From Robertmurraya sp. FSL R5-0851 (GTDB lineage Bacteria > Bacillota > Bacilli > Bacillales > Cytobacillaceae), in the NCBI RefSeq assembly GCF_038002965.1, contig NZ_JBBOOE010000001.1, positions 4,445,001 to 4,509,000 on the forward strand: a DNA stretch of 64,000 nt, read 5' to 3'. Made by a program: the position numbers and the translations under genes. This document shows, in pieces, positions 26,322 to 35,711 of this stretch; positions within the stretch are counted from its first letter, which is position 1, and every line of letters begins with the position of its first letter. The notes beneath the pieces were generated by a model. The model saw only the letters and a list, made by a program, of their open reading frames with translations. It searched no databases and was not told the origin of the DNA.

Positions 26322-26627
26322 TTCACCACAACTCCTAAAATTTCCAATTTATGATAAAATACCTAACGACATATTACACTCTATTTCTAGTTGAAGCAAC
26401 CTACACCCCTTTAGGGATTACTACTCTTTTTGTGAATATTCACAAACTTCTTGGATATATTTCTTATTTCTCGCTTTTAATAAAGATGCATTTTCTATAT
26501 AATGGATTTATGATTGTTTTTTCCTAGTAGATTGGAAGTTTTTTAAAGTTATACTATTAAAAAATAGGAATCTTCTCCGATGTAATATAGTAAGTAGTAA
26601 GATTTTTACTAGAAATGAGGATTCTCA
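26322..26627. other. Divergent promoter region, galE2 / HD-GYP gene
   Basis: A 306 bp AT-rich gap with no open frame. It must hold promoters for both divergent genes, but I cannot place them confidently. Its one distinct feature is the palindrome at 26429-26446. Confidence 0.5.
26429..26446. promoter_or_regulatory. Perfect 18 bp palindrome
   Basis: TTTGTGAATATTCACAAA is fully self-complementary. Its half-site TTGTGAA/TTCACAA resembles Rex-type operators, and TGTGA/TCACA resembles Crp/Fnr sites, but the spacing (2 or 4 bases) is shorter than the standard for either. It lies about 110 bp upstream of galE2 and 180 bp upstream of the HD-GYP gene. Confidence 0.5.
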
Positions 26628-27545
26628 ATGATTAATATAAATGAAAAAGATTTTATTGAGACTGTTCAAGTAAAGGGTTTGCAAGTATCCTTACTTGCCT
26701 CAAGCAGTTCAACCGAGATCATTCATCATAAACTGGATAATGGCGCAAATTGGGCATTGGAGCCTGAGGAGGGTTGGGAAGCTCTAGAATATCTTCTTGT
26801 CTTAAGTGGAGAACTAAAAACCTTCCCTTATAATGAAAAGGTTCCTAACCTAAAAGCTGGAGATTCTTTCCTTAAACATCCTGTAAAAGAGGTTTATACT
26901 TTCCAAGCCGTTGGGACTACTGAGTTCCTTTATGTTACTTCTCAGCCAATTTTCCATCGCTACAGTAAAATTGTGAATGAGATGATAGAGTTAGTAAAGT
27001 CCATTGAAGCTAAAGATGGATATACTCTTAATCATTGCACAAGAATTACTCGTCTTTCTATGATAATTGGTGAGGCAATGGGAATGGATTCTGAGCAAAT
27101 ACTCAAGCTAAATTTAGCTTCCTTTTTTCATGATGTTGGAAAGGTTGAAATCCCTGAAAATATATTAAAAAAACCTGGGAAGTTAACAGATGAAGAATGG
27201 ATTACCATGCGAAAACACCCTACTATTGGAAGAAATTTATTAGAAGGTTCAAATATCCCTGTGCTTGCATCAGTTGCAAAAATTGTAGAACAGCATCATG
27301 AGCGATTTGACGGAAAGGGCTATCCGAAAGGGTTAACTGGAGATGAAATTTCTATGGAAGCTGCTATTATTTCTGTCGTTGATTCCTTCGATGCGATGAC
27401 AACCGATCGTGTCTACCAAGAAAGAAGATCCCCAGAATATGCATTTAATGAATTATTACAATGTCGTGGAACTATGTATCATCCCGAAGTTGTTGATAAG
27501 TTTATAGAATTAAAAGATAGTATACTAGGAGTGAGTGAAAAGTGA
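26628..27545 (+). CDS. Cupin-HD-GYP cyclic-di-GMP phosphodiesterase
   Basis: 305 residues in two parts. Residues 1-110 look like a cupin/AraC-N-type beta barrel (LEYLLVLSGELKTFPYN, then LKAGDSFLKHPVKEVYTF), a likely ligand sensor. Residues 115-300 are an HD-GYP domain: HD at 168-169 in FFHDVGKVEIPENIL, HH at 223-224 in EQHHERFDGKGYPKG with the GYP triplet at 231-233, and the metal ligand Asp252 in VDSFDAMTTDR. The family hydrolyses cyclic-di-GMP. All key residues are present, so it should be active. A neighbouring EPS locus and galE suggest a link to matrix production, by inference. The next gene overlaps its stop. Confidence 0.92.
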   Translation: MININEKDFIETVQVKGLQVSLLASSSSTEIIHHKLDNGANWALEPEEGWEALEYLLVLSGELKTFPYNEKVPNLKAGDSFLKHPVKEVYTFQAVGTTEFLYVTSQPIFHRYSKIVNEMIELVKSIEAKDGYTLNHCTRITRLSMIIGEAMGMDSEQILKLNLASFFHDVGKVEIPENILKKPGKLTDEEWITMRKHPTIGRNLLEGSNIPVLASVAKIVEQHHERFDGKGYPKGLTGDEISMEAAIISVVDSFDAMTTDRVYQERRSPEYAFNELLQCRGTMYHPEVVDKFIELKDSILGVSEK

Positions 27546-27865
27546 AAAAAGTATTATTTTCTTTTGTAGCATTATTAATTTTTACTATCAGCATTGCAGT
27601 TTCACCTGCCAAAGCAGCTTATTTACCAGAAAACGATAAGTATGTAGAAGTTTCTTATGAAGAAGCACGTGCCATTGCTGATTTATTAGGATTAAAGGGT
27701 GTTCCACTTGGTGAAGAGACAGCTAGAATTTCATTTGAAGTCCAAGAAGCTATGATTGCTAAGATTGAAACAATTATTAATAAAGAAATAGACCACTATT
27801 ATATCTGGCTAACAGTTAACGGACAACCAGTTTTAGGAATTGATCCTCCTGTAGTTTTAATTTAA
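27542..27865 (+). CDS. Small secreted protein coupled to the HD-GYP gene
   Basis: 107 residues from a GTG that overlaps the HD-GYP stop (GTGA), so translation is coupled. A signal peptide (KKVLFSFVALLIFTISIAV, cut after AKA) leaves a mature protein of about 83 residues: an acidic helical middle (SYEEARAIADLLGLKG, then QEAMIAKIETIINKE) and a beta-like end with YYIWLTVNGQPVLGID. I do not recognise the family. Its location suggests it is an extracellular or wall-side partner of the signalling enzyme's pathway, but that is only context. Confidence 0.75.
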   Translation: MKKVLFSFVALLIFTISIAVSPAKAAYLPENDKYVEVSYEEARAIADLLGLKGVPLGEETARISFEVQEAMIAKIETIINKEIDHYYIWLTVNGQPVLGIDPPVVLI

Positions 27866-27873
27866 TTAAAAGT

Positions 27874-27910
27874 AAGTAAAACCTCGGTAAAAAATACCGA
27901 GGTTTTACTT
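27874..27910. terminator. Bidirectional terminator, 16 bp perfect stem
   Basis: AAGTAAAACCTCGGTA (27874-27889) pairs perfectly with 27895-27910 around five A. It overlaps the stop codon of the glyoxalase-like gene and serves both convergent genes. Confidence 0.9.
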
Positions 27911-28291
27911 TTCATATAATTCAATAGGCAATCCATCAGGATCCGCAAAAAACGTAAATTTTTTCTCTGTAAATTCATCCACTCTAATCGTCTCTACCTC
28001 AATTCTCTTCTTGACTAACTCTTCTACTGCTTCTTCAATATTCTCTACTTCAAATGCCAAATGTCTTAGCCCTGCCGCTTCAGGAAAGCTCGGTCTATCT
28101 GGAGGATTTGGAAACGAAAAGAGTTCGATTTGGTATTGGCCGTTCACCTCTAGGTCAAGCTTGTAGGAGTCTCTCTGTTGCCGATAGACTTCGTTTTTTG
28201 GTGTTAGTCCGAGGATTTCAGTATAAAATTCCTTTGATTTCTCATAGTTGCCGCAAATGATGGCAATGTGATGAATTTTGTTTAGTTTCAT
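27905..28291 (-). CDS. VOC/glyoxalase-like protein
   Basis: 128 residues from the ATG at 28291 (AGGGAC six bases upstream); the open frame runs 7 codons further without support. One vicinal-oxygen-chelate domain: KIHHIAIICGNYEKSKEFY, GLRHLAFEVENIEEAVEEL and FFADPDGLPIELYEK. The metal ligands expected in the family are the His of HHIAI, the Glu of QIELF, the His of RHLAF and the Glu of IELYE, all present. It belongs to the YaeR/SMU1112c-like group, often annotated as glyoxalase I homologues; the substrate is unknown. Confidence 0.85.
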   Translation of the reverse strand: MKLNKIHHIAIICGNYEKSKEFYTEILGLTPKNEVYRQQRDSYKLDLEVNGQYQIELFSFPNPPDRPSFPEAAGLRHLAFEVENIEEAVEELVKKRIEVETIRVDEFTEKKFTFFADPDGLPIELYEK

Positions 28292-28318
28292 ATCTTGTCC
28301 CTGCCTTTTCAAAATTTC

Positions 28319-28344
28319 GGCCCCTCCATTTTTACTGAGGGGCC
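28319..28344 (-). terminator. Terminator after pbpC
   Basis: GGCCCCTC (28319-28326) pairs with GAGGGGCC (28337-28344); on the minus strand an A/T-rich tail with TTTT follows. Confidence 0.8.
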
Positions 28345-28351
28345 ATTTTAG

Positions 28352-30355
28352 TTATTCTGTTTGAAACACTCGTTTTACCTTTTCAACGACTACCTTTGAA
28401 CCGCCTCTACCTTCCACATTTTCAATCATCATTGCAACAAGTAGAGTTGGGTTGTCAGTGTTATAGGCTACGAACCAGCCATTTTCTTTGCCAGCTTCGT
28501 TTTGTTTTTCTTTAAATTCTGCTGTTCCTGTTTTCCCTGCTAGCGGGTAACCATCTATCTTGGCAGCATTTGCTGTTCCTCTTGGATTCTCAACTACTTG
28601 CTTTAGTGCTTCATTTAATTTTGTTACATTTTCTTGGTCAAGAAGATTTGACTTCCATACCTGACTATCTTCGTCATCTAGTAAAAGAGTTGGCTTGATC
28701 ATATTTCCGTTGTTTACTAGCATGGTGTATGTGCTAGCTAGATGAAGGACACTCATTTCGACTTGTCCTTGTCCATAGCCTGAGTCCGCTAGTGTCACTT
28801 CGGAGCCCATGTCTCCATAGGTGGATGTTTCTAATGGGAATAGGAATTCCGATTCTTCTTCAAATCCAAATGCTTTTAATCCTTGTTCAAATTGATCTTT
28901 CCCTAGGTCTAGTGAGGTTTGAGCAAAGTACACATTATCCGAGTAAAGAAGCGCTTCAGCTAAATTGACTGGTGCATTCGGATCGGTCACTCTTGTGACA
29001 TAATAACTTCCCCATGAGGAATCCTTTTGCCACTGCTTCCCACTCAATTGCATGGTTTTTTCCCAATCTGTTGTTCCTGCTTGAAGGGCAATGGCTGCTG
29101 TAATTGGCTTTATGACAGATCCAGGCGCATAATTTGCTTTAAAACGATTGAGCAATGGCTGTTTTGGATCTTCCTCTAGTGCTTTCCAATCAGCTGCTGT
29201 TCCTCCAAGGGATAGTTTGTTAGGGTCAAAGCTCGGACTACTCACAAGTGCGAGTGTTTCTCCTGTTGTTGGATGAATGGCCGAACCCATTCCCGCCTCT
29301 CCTTGGAGTTCGATATACATATCCTTTTGAACGGCCCCATCAATCGTTAGCTTTATATTTTCGCCTTCTTTGACAGGCTTTTCAGCTAGAACCGTTTCTG
29401 TTCCATCTTCTTTTTGAATCAAAATCTGTACTCCTGATTCCCCTTTAAGACGTTTTTCCAGAACCTGTTCCAGTCCTCTTTTACCGATTACATCATTCGC
29501 TGAGTATTTGCCTGGATCTTGTTTTTCCAATTCTTCAGCTGTGATCGATCCAACATAGCCAATCAGGTGGGCAGCTGCTTCACCGAATGGATACACGCGA
29601 GCTTCGACAGTTTTTCTCTGAACACCGGGTATTTGGCCAAGCTGCGCTCTGAGCTCCGTATCATTTTCAGAGATCGTTTTTAGCGGTACAAAATAATCTG
29701 GTTGAACCCAGCTTGCATTCAAAGCTTTTTCTATGCTTTCTGTCGTCATACCGAGAACTACTGCAAGTTGTTCAATAACTGCTGCTTCCTGTCCTTCAAT
29801 GTCTTTTGGAACTACTCCCATCTCAAGTGCTGTCCCTGTTGTTGCTAACTCAAGTCCGTTTCTATCTAGAATGTCTCCTCGCTTGGGTGCCGTTGTGTTA
29901 ATCCCAACCTTATCACCTTCTGTTAGATCAGGAAATATATATGTAGTATCCCAGTTAAGGTACCAGTTTGTATTATCTTCTCGCTCTTCCTTTGTTAACC
30001 GAGCATCTTGTTCAAAGGAGATCTCACCGGCTATGCTAACCATACTAACCGAAAAAGGAAGACTTGCTTCTGTGACCTTTTTGTCACGTTCCTTTTCTTC
30101 GGTTGGCTTTTCATAAGAAACTTTTAAGTTGGTGATGCCGAGGTCATTGTATATTTTTTGATACCTCTCAACAAACTCATTCTTCTTAATGCTCTCCTTC
30201 GCTTCAGCCGAAAGATAGCTGTACATCTCCTCAAACTTTTGATCATTCCAAAGCTTTACATACGTTACAAAACGATCCTCTGGCTGTGGCTCTTTATTAC
30301 AGCTCGTCAGGACAAATAGTACTATTATGGCTATGAGCCATATTGACTTCTTCAT
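28352..30355 (-). CDS. pbpC: Class B penicillin-binding lipoprotein (PBP3/MecA-like)
   Basis: 667 residues, matching Bacillus PbpC. A lipobox (LTSC, Cys19) anchors it outside the membrane. Residues 25-145 are a MecA-type NTF2-like domain, 150-315 a PBP dimerisation domain (RGDILDRNGLELA), and 340-665 the transpeptidase with Ser413-x-x-Lys416 in PGSVIKP, SDN at 472-474 and KTG at 608-610. It cross-links peptidoglycan and, as a MecA relative, may have low beta-lactam affinity. It stands alone between a glyoxalase-like gene and a divergent amidase gene. Confidence 0.9.
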   Translation of the reverse strand: MKKSIWLIAIIVLFVLTSCNKEPQPEDRFVTYVKLWNDQKFEEMYSYLSAEAKESIKKNEFVERYQKIYNDLGITNLKVSYEKPTEEKERDKKVTEASLPFSVSMVSIAGEISFEQDARLTKEEREDNTNWYLNWDTTYIFPDLTEGDKVGINTTAPKRGDILDRNGLELATTGTALEMGVVPKDIEGQEAAVIEQLAVVLGMTTESIEKALNASWVQPDYFVPLKTISENDTELRAQLGQIPGVQRKTVEARVYPFGEAAAHLIGYVGSITAEELEKQDPGKYSANDVIGKRGLEQVLEKRLKGESGVQILIQKEDGTETVLAEKPVKEGENIKLTIDGAVQKDMYIELQGEAGMGSAIHPTTGETLALVSSPSFDPNKLSLGGTAADWKALEEDPKQPLLNRFKANYAPGSVIKPITAAIALQAGTTDWEKTMQLSGKQWQKDSSWGSYYVTRVTDPNAPVNLAEALLYSDNVYFAQTSLDLGKDQFEQGLKAFGFEEESEFLFPLETSTYGDMGSEVTLADSGYGQGQVEMSVLHLASTYTMLVNNGNMIKPTLLLDDEDSQVWKSNLLDQENVTKLNEALKQVVENPRGTANAAKIDGYPLAGKTGTAEFKEKQNEAGKENGWFVAYNTDNPTLLVAMMIENVEGRGGSKVVVEKVKRVFQTE

Positions 30356-30490
30356 GATTCTCCTCCTTTAAACCTCATTGTTCTATTTTACCATATTCCT
30401 GTAAATTTCACTTATAAATCCGCGCTTGTCTAGTTTGTGAACACCCTTTGAAAGGGAAAAGAACACTATAAAAAAGAAGAGGTGAAATGA

Positions 30491-31336
30491 ATGGTCAAAA
30501 TATTTATTGATCCTGGACATGGTGGGTCTGATTCTGGAGCTGTTGGTAATGGAATTCAAGAAAAGAATGTAACGCTGCAAATCGGTCTAAGAATGAGAGA
30601 CATTCTTGAAAGAGAGTATTCAAATGTGTCGGTAAGAATGAGTCGTACGGGAGATACAACTGTATCATTGAATCAAAGATCAAATGCTGCTAATTCATGG
30701 GGTGCAGACTTTCTCTATTCGGTTCATGTGAACTCAGGTGGAGGAATGGGCTACGAAGATTATATTTACAGTCGCTTATCTAGCAGTTCTCGTACTGCTC
30801 AAATGCAACGGACCATACACTCGGAAATTATAGCTAGAAACAATATGAATGACCGAGGCATGAAAAAAGCTGATTTCCATATGCTTCGTGAAACCAATAT
30901 GGATGCTGTACTAACAGAGAACGGGTTCATTGATAATGCCGGTGATGCGGCAAAAATGAAGGATCCAGCTTGGATTGAGCAAGTAGCTAGAGGTCATGTG
31001 GTTGGCTTGGAAAGAATCTATAATCTGACAAGAAACGGGAATGCTCCAGCAGCCTCTACTCCTGCTGCGGCACCAGCACCCTCACCAGCCCCTTCTACTT
31101 CAACTGGCAGAACAATAAATCTACCAGCATCAGCAAATACTTGGAGAATCTATCGAGTAAATGATGCACCTGTTAGGACAAATGCCATCGGTCAACTGAG
31201 ACCATCTAAGTTTGGTGGACTGTCGTATCAAATTGTGGCCAACGGAAATGAACCGGACACCTATATCATTGATACCGCTGACTTTGGAAGAGTGAAAATT
31301 TATGGACATCCTAGCACGGGTGCCGTTATTAGATAG
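30491..31336 (+). CDS. N-acetylmuramoyl-L-alanine amidase (Amidase_3), copy A
   Basis: 281 residues with no signal peptide, as in CwlC-type mother-cell amidases. The catalytic domain (1-178) shows the zinc ligands in IDPGHGGSDSGAVG, then Glu in GIQEKNVTLQI, His in YSVHVNSGGG and the catalytic Glu in LTENGFIDN. A Pro/Ala linker is followed by a ~70-residue C-terminal domain (TWRIYRVNDAPVRTNAIG) that may bind the wall. The ATG follows GAGGTG. It cleaves the bond between muramic acid and the stem peptide. Its catalytic domain is nearly the same as that encoded at 35799-36626, but the C-terminal domain differs. Confidence 0.92.
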   Translation: MVKIFIDPGHGGSDSGAVGNGIQEKNVTLQIGLRMRDILEREYSNVSVRMSRTGDTTVSLNQRSNAANSWGADFLYSVHVNSGGGMGYEDYIYSRLSSSSRTAQMQRTIHSEIIARNNMNDRGMKKADFHMLRETNMDAVLTENGFIDNAGDAAKMKDPAWIEQVARGHVVGLERIYNLTRNGNAPAASTPAAAPAPSPAPSTSTGRTINLPASANTWRIYRVNDAPVRTNAIGQLRPSKFGGLSYQIVANGNEPDTYIIDTADFGRVKIYGHPSTGAVIR

Positions 31337-31344
31337 TCTGAGTT

Positions 31345-31370
31345 GCCTCGAATGGTTCGGGGCTATTTTT
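31345..31370 (+). terminator. Terminator after amidase A
   Basis: GCCTCGAA (31345-31352) pairs with TTCGGGGC (31356-31363) and is followed by TATTTTTTT. Confidence 0.8.
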
Positions 31371-31372
31371 TT

Positions 31373-31393
31373 GGGGAAAGCTTAGCTTTCCCC
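31373..31393. terminator. Perfect 10 bp hairpin between convergent genes
   Basis: GGGGAAAGCT (31373-31382) pairs with AGCTTTCCCC (31384-31393). It lies next to the stop of the HlyD-like gene and may end or stabilise that transcript; a T-run is lacking on the minus strand. Confidence 0.5.
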
Positions 31394-31398
31394 TTCAT

Positions 31399-32598
31399 TT
31401 AACTAACAAATCCCTTTAATGCTGTTTTCAATGCCTTCCTCTTACCCATTTCCTTGAAATCTTTTTTCTTTAGTTTCTTTGGCTGAAGTGAGGTATAGAA
31501 CTTTGTTTTGTTTATAAGCGTGTTCGCATTGAGAACCACTTTTTCCCCCTCTTCAGCATTTGCTTTGACTTCTTTTACATGGTTGAGTTGTAGTCCCGTT
31601 TCAATCTGGCGTCTTTCAATCGTACCGTTTGCCATCATCACATACATGTATGATTTTGCTTGTTTTTCTTTGATAGCATTTGTTGTTACAGTAAGGGCAT
31701 CTGTAACTTCATTTGTGATTATTTTCAGGTCAACGTTTGAACCAAGGGGAATCTGTGGTTGCTCGTTCAGTTGAATCTGGTATTTGTACTCTGTTTCTTT
31801 CCCTTCCTTTGGCTCGTTCTTTGGAAGAGTTGATATGCTTGCGATTATTCCTTCTATTTTGTCTTTTTGTAGTTTAGAAGTTACAAACACCTTCATTCCC
31901 TCATCAATAGTAGCAACTTCTTTTTCCTGCAGTGTCGCTTCTACCAGTATGTCATTAGATGTGATCGTAACAAGTGGATTATTTAAATCATGACGAATTT
32001 CCTTGACAGTACCAGAAATTTTGCTGTTTATGGTAAGACTCGATAAGTTTCCATCAAAACTCGCTAGTGTTGTTTCTTGCTTGTTAAGTTCCGCCTCCAG
32101 CCTACTTAACTGTAGTTCCTTTTCATAAATTTCAATTTCTAATGAGTTCGCCATAATCTTGTTAGAGGATTGATTCTCCTCGGTCGTTGAACTCTCTATG
32201 TCACTTAATAAATTATCTAAACTGTCAATATTGTCTTCTAGTGCTGTAATTTCATCCTCTAGCTTTGATATTTCTAACTCTTTTTGAGAAATTGCCGCAT
32301 CAATATTGACAGATGAAAGCTCTAAAATAGGTGTATTCTCTTCAACTTGTTCCCCCTCTTTTACTAGAAAGGCTTCAAAATCACCTGTGTTCTCTTCGTA
32401 ATAAATATATTCCTCTTCAACTGGTTTCGTTAAACCTTTGTCTGTTTTTGATTCTACTAAGTTCTGCTCCTTGATGGTTGTCCATGAATCCACGTAGCTA
32501 AGCCTCTTGATGTCACTATCCTTTTTGTATATTAGATAGAAATTGCCGATCATGAATAGAGCGCCAACTAGGATGACTGTCCACTTTTTCCAGTTCAT
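31399..32598 (-). CDS. HlyD/RND-type membrane fusion protein
   Basis: 399 residues from the ATG at 32598 (AAGGAG upstream); the longer frame overlaps the preceding gene. One N-terminal membrane helix (WTVILVGALFMIGNFYLIYK) is followed by a split lipoyl half (VKEGEQVEENTPILEL), a long coiled coil at about 115-190 (ISQKELEISKLEDEITALED), the second lipoyl half (INSKISGTVKEIRHDLNNP) and beta-barrel domains. This is the adaptor fold of efflux/secretion systems, as in YknX. No ABC or RND transporter is encoded beside it; its only partner here is the YIP1-like membrane protein upstream. Confidence 0.82.
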   Translation of the reverse strand: MNWKKWTVILVGALFMIGNFYLIYKKDSDIKRLSYVDSWTTIKEQNLVESKTDKGLTKPVEEEYIYYEENTGDFEAFLVKEGEQVEENTPILELSSVNIDAAISQKELEISKLEDEITALEDNIDSLDNLLSDIESSTTEENQSSNKIMANSLEIEIYEKELQLSRLEAELNKQETTLASFDGNLSSLTINSKISGTVKEIRHDLNNPLVTITSNDILVEATLQEKEVATIDEGMKVFVTSKLQKDKIEGIIASISTLPKNEPKEGKETEYKYQIQLNEQPQIPLGSNVDLKIITNEVTDALTVTTNAIKEKQAKSYMYVMMANGTIERRQIETGLQLNHVKEVKANAEEGEKVVLNANTLINKTKFYTSLQPKKLKKKDFKEMGKRKALKTALKGFVS

Positions 32599-32614
32599 AA
32601 ATCTAGCAACTCCT

Positions 32615-33277
32615 TTATAGTATTTTTTCAAAGTCAATGTAGGCAAATAGCGCAAGTGCTAGCCAGATAAAGACATTTGTTGCGATGACAATTGCTAGTA
32701 CGATTCGGTTGTTTAGCTCAATTATGTTTTTCACGTATGTATACTGAAGAAAAATGACCCATATTTGAAAGAAAGTTATTTGGGCTAAAAACAGGATTAT
32801 ATATTGATAATCTGTTATATATTGAGCAATGATTCCTAAAGAGTAGGGAAGTGAAACCGCATCAAGACCGAGATAGAAATGAAACGGTATACTGATCGCT
32901 TTCTCAAGTAAAATGATGGTCGTGACGATCAGCTGGATATTCACTAGTTTGATATAGTAGCTGTCTGAACAGAGCCAGAAGACAAGTGCAGGGATAAAGA
33001 TAAAGAGAAGGGTACCGAGAACCCCTATAAGTACTTGGCCAGCAGCAAAGAGAAGCTTTGTTGCTTCGTACTCTGAACTGGTTAGCTGATAGATTTGTTT
33101 TGATAAGCCCTCGCTCCCTATACCTAGGTATGCACTAATTGAATAGAGTAGGAAACTAGCAAAGGTAAGGATGATCGTATACTTCCATGTTCCTTCCATC
33201 TTTTCTGCTTTTGTTAACTGGTGTCCGATGATGTATGGGTCTTTTAATCCACGGAACAACTGTACACGATAGATCAT
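32615..33277 (-). CDS. YIP1-family-like membrane protein
   Basis: 220 residues from the ATG at 33277, placed by TGGAGGG seven bases upstream. It begins with a short basic/aromatic cytosolic part (MIYRVQLFRGLKDP) and then has five to six membrane helices, the arrangement of bacterial YIP1-domain proteins. The downstream adaptor gene starts 17 bp after it, so the two form an operon. Function is unknown; a joint role in export or envelope homeostasis is inferred from the pairing. Confidence 0.72.
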   Translation of the reverse strand: MIYRVQLFRGLKDPYIIGHQLTKAEKMEGTWKYTIILTFASFLLYSISAYLGIGSEGLSKQIYQLTSSEYEATKLLFAAGQVLIGVLGTLLFIFIPALVFWLCSDSYYIKLVNIQLIVTTIILLEKAISIPFHFYLGLDAVSLPYSLGIIAQYITDYQYIILFLAQITFFQIWVIFLQYTYVKNIIELNNRIVLAIVIATNVFIWLALALFAYIDFEKIL

Positions 33278-33418
33278 GTTTTCCCTCCAATATTTGCCAT
33301 ATACTTTGATAATCTTACAATTTATTTTACTTGATTTGATATATTTTGGAAACGGAATCGACAAAAAAAGACCACTTCCGACTTGGAGGTGGCAAATCCC
33401 CTGTTAAGGTAATATTCC

Positions 33419-33517
33419 GTGTCCATTCCACACGTACAAAATGTGGTAATTTGTCCACGAAGGGTGCCAGACACCCTTCGTGGACAGTTGTTTTCTTTTT
33501 TGGTGGTGTCGGTCACC
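33419..33517. repeat. REP-like palindromic element, copy A
   Basis: Contains a perfect 15 bp inverted repeat, TGTCCACGAAGGGTG (33452-33466) with CACCCTTCGTGGACA (33472-33486). A GTGTCC...CACACGTACAAA block lies on one side and GGTGTCGGTCACC on the other. It starts 3 bp after the yaaN stop and could act as its terminator. Confidence 0.85.
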
Positions 33518-33520
33518 CCA

Positions 33521-34720
33521 TTATCTTGGGTTGGTACCCCAATCTAGTAGCTTTTGTTTGAGTTCGTCTTCCATTTGTGCGAGTTCGTGTTCGGCTTGAC
33601 GGCGCTTGACGCGACCTTCTTGTTGAATGCGTATGGTTTCCTCAAGCGTTTGAATGAGGTTTTCTTGTGTTTTCTTAAGTGTCTCAATATCGACTAAGCC
33701 ACGTTCATTTTCTTTTGCTGTTTCGATTGTATTTGTTTTTAGCATTTCTGCGTTTTTGAGAAGGAGTTCATTTGTTGTTTTCGAGACTTGCTTTTGAGCT
33801 TCAACCGCATTTCGTTGACGGATTAGTGTCAGTGCAATCGCTACTTGGTTTTTCCATAGTGGGATTGCTGTCATAATGGATGATTGAATTTTTTCAATCA
33901 GTGCTTGGTTGGTGTTTTGGATCAAGCGAATTTGTGGTGCACTTTGTACGGTTATTTCACGGCTTAGCTTCAGGTCGTAAATACGCTTGTCTAGACGGTC
34001 CGCAAACTGCATCATGTCGTTGACTTCCTGGAATGCCATTTGATCTTGAGTCTGTTCAGCTTTTTGCTTAAGCTTTGGAATGGTTGCTTGATTGAGTTCA
34101 TCAAGTTTTAATTCCCCGGCTGCAATATACACGTTTAGTGCGTGGAAATACTCCTTGTTGTGCTCGTATAGCTTTTCGAGAAACACCACATCGCTCATTA
34201 ATGTGTTTTTCGAGCGCTCTAGCTTTACACTGATTCGATCAATCTGCGCACCTGTTTTTTGGTATTTCGAGAGCACCTCTTGTAGCGAGTTTTGGATTTT
34301 CCCAAACATCCTTGAGAACATCGAGCGTTTCTCCGGCTTTAGTTCGTCTGGGTTTACCTCATTAAATTTCTTCATCAGGTCAGAGAGAATCTCCCCTACT
34401 TCCCCAATGTCTTCTTTTTTAACATGCTCGATCATCGAGTTCGAGAAAGTCATTAGCTTAGACTGTGCTTGTGTTCCGTACGTGATGATTGCTTGATGAT
34501 TTTTCGGGTCAATTTGTTGCGCCAGCTGGAATGCCTTTTCCCTGTTCTCCGGTGGGATCACATCAATTAGCTTTAACGGCTTATCCGATTGTTGTGTAGC
34601 TAGGATTGGTTGGTCCTGTGCTGAAATCGGATCAGCAAATGGGTTTCCGAGCAAATCGTCTAACATATTGCTGCTAGATGCTGCTCGCTGCAATTGCGGC
34701 TCTGTGTTACGATCTGTCAT
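33521..34720 (-). CDS. yaaN: Toxic anion resistance protein TelA/YaaN
   Basis: 399 residues, soluble and strongly helical, with the TelA-family core [43 protein letters not shown] and the conserved [19 protein letters not shown] followed by [11 protein letters not shown]. The family is linked to tellurite and antimicrobial tolerance, but its biochemical role is unknown. Its ATG overlaps the xpaC stop by 4 bp (ATGA), matching the xpaC-yaaN pair of Bacillus subtilis. The N-terminal 50 residues are variable. Confidence 0.92.
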   Translation of the reverse strand: MTDRNTEPQLQRAASSSNMLDDLLGNPFADPISAQDQPILATQQSDKPLKLIDVIPPENREKAFQLAQQIDPKNHQAIITYGTQAQSKLMTFSNSMIEHVKKEDIGEVGEILSDLMKKFNEVNPDELKPEKRSMFSRMFGKIQNSLQEVLSKYQKTGAQIDRISVKLERSKNTLMSDVVFLEKLYEHNKEYFHALNVYIAAGELKLDELNQATIPKLKQKAEQTQDQMAFQEVNDMMQFADRLDKRIYDLKLSREITVQSAPQIRLIQNTNQALIEKIQSSIMTAIPLWKNQVAIALTLIRQRNAVEAQKQVSKTTNELLLKNAEMLKTNTIETAKENERGLVDIETLKKTQENLIQTLEETIRIQQEGRVKRRQAEHELAQMEDELKQKLLDWGTNPR

Positions 34721-35373
34721 TTAATTCTCCTACTTTCTTCATTCGGGTCTAGATTCTTCGGTTTGAGGGTAATCTTCTTTACCACATCAAGCTCAAAGTT
34801 GAGTTTATCTATATCATTCGATAGCACTTGGTTTAAATCCTCTTCAATTACGTTTGAAAGGTCACGTAGAGCAATTTTTGTATCTTGAAGAGAAATAAGT
34901 AATTCCGAGTTCTTTTTTGGTTGGCTAGATAGAAAGGCATATTTTTCTGCAAGCTCCACCATTGAATCTAAGTGTGAATAATAGAATGGCTCTGCTTGAT
35001 AAAAGCGCTTTGGTTCTTTTTTAGTAATGGAGTAGATCTTATTTGCTACTCGAAGTGTATCAAGCTGTTGCTTAAAAGCAGCGACGTCTCTTACTTGGAA
35101 GAATGCTTTTCTCAAACGTTGGAGCTTTGGCTTTGCTTCTTTTAGGTTCTTTCTAATGTATACATACTCTTTACGTGAGATGTTATATTTCTTGAATGTT
35201 TTTGCCTTTACGATTCCATTAGCAATTATATAAGTAAGGATACCAGCTACAACTGAGATTCCTGATGCTGCAAGAAAGCCATTGTTCAAAGCGAAAAAGC
35301 TAATTAGCCATGTCAAAATGGAAGCTGGAATGGAAACAAAGGTAAAAATAAGCAATGCAATTAAGAAGTTCAC
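34717..35373 (-). CDS. xpaC: XpaC-like membrane protein
   Basis: 218 residues with two N-terminal hydrophobic segments ([20 protein letters not shown] and [19 protein letters not shown]), then a long helical cytosolic part ([20 protein letters not shown]). This is the XpaC layout; the family name comes from hydrolysis of an indolyl phosphate in Bacillus, though the true role is unclear. It is immediately upstream of, and overlapping, yaaN, so the two are a conserved envelope-stress pair. Confidence 0.88.
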   Translation of the reverse strand: MNFLIALLIFTFVSIPASILTWLISFFALNNGFLAASGISVVAGILTYIIANGIVKAKTFKKYNISRKEYVYIRKNLKEAKPKLQRLRKAFFQVRDVAAFKQQLDTLRVANKIYSITKKEPKRFYQAEPFYYSHLDSMVELAEKYAFLSSQPKKNSELLISLQDTKIALRDLSNVIEEDLNQVLSNDIDKLNFELDVVKKITLKPKNLDPNEESRRIK

Positions 35374-35572
35374 TGTAATCGACTCCTGACCTCTCGAAAT
35401 TTCTATGTTAAGTAATACGAACCAATTGTAAAAAAAGTTTCAAGTTTGCGTGAATCTAGTTTTTGACCAATTAAATTTCTCTATAACCAATATAACCGAA
35501 ATTGACCATATTCAAAATGGACTTCCTTTGTATTTACATCTAGGTCTCAAGACTGAGAACCTGGAGAAACCG

Positions 35573-35675
35573 GGTGACAGACACCCTCCGTGGACACTTT
35601 TGGGTGTTTTGTCTTTTTAGGGTGTCTGTCACCGCTCGTGGACACTTCCCCATATTTGTCCGTGTGGAATGGACA
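35573..35675. repeat. REP-like palindromic element, copy B
   Basis: Two inverted GGTGACAGACACC / GGTGTCTGTCACC blocks (35573-35585 and near 35620-35632) are each followed by CCGTGGACA- or CTCGTGGACA-type sequence and a final GTCCGTGTGGAATGGACA. It lies between the xpaC promoter side and the end of amidase B. Confidence 0.85.
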
Positions 35676-35711
35676 GCTAGTTCTCTATACTTTACTTTCT
35701 TAAATACAAAA

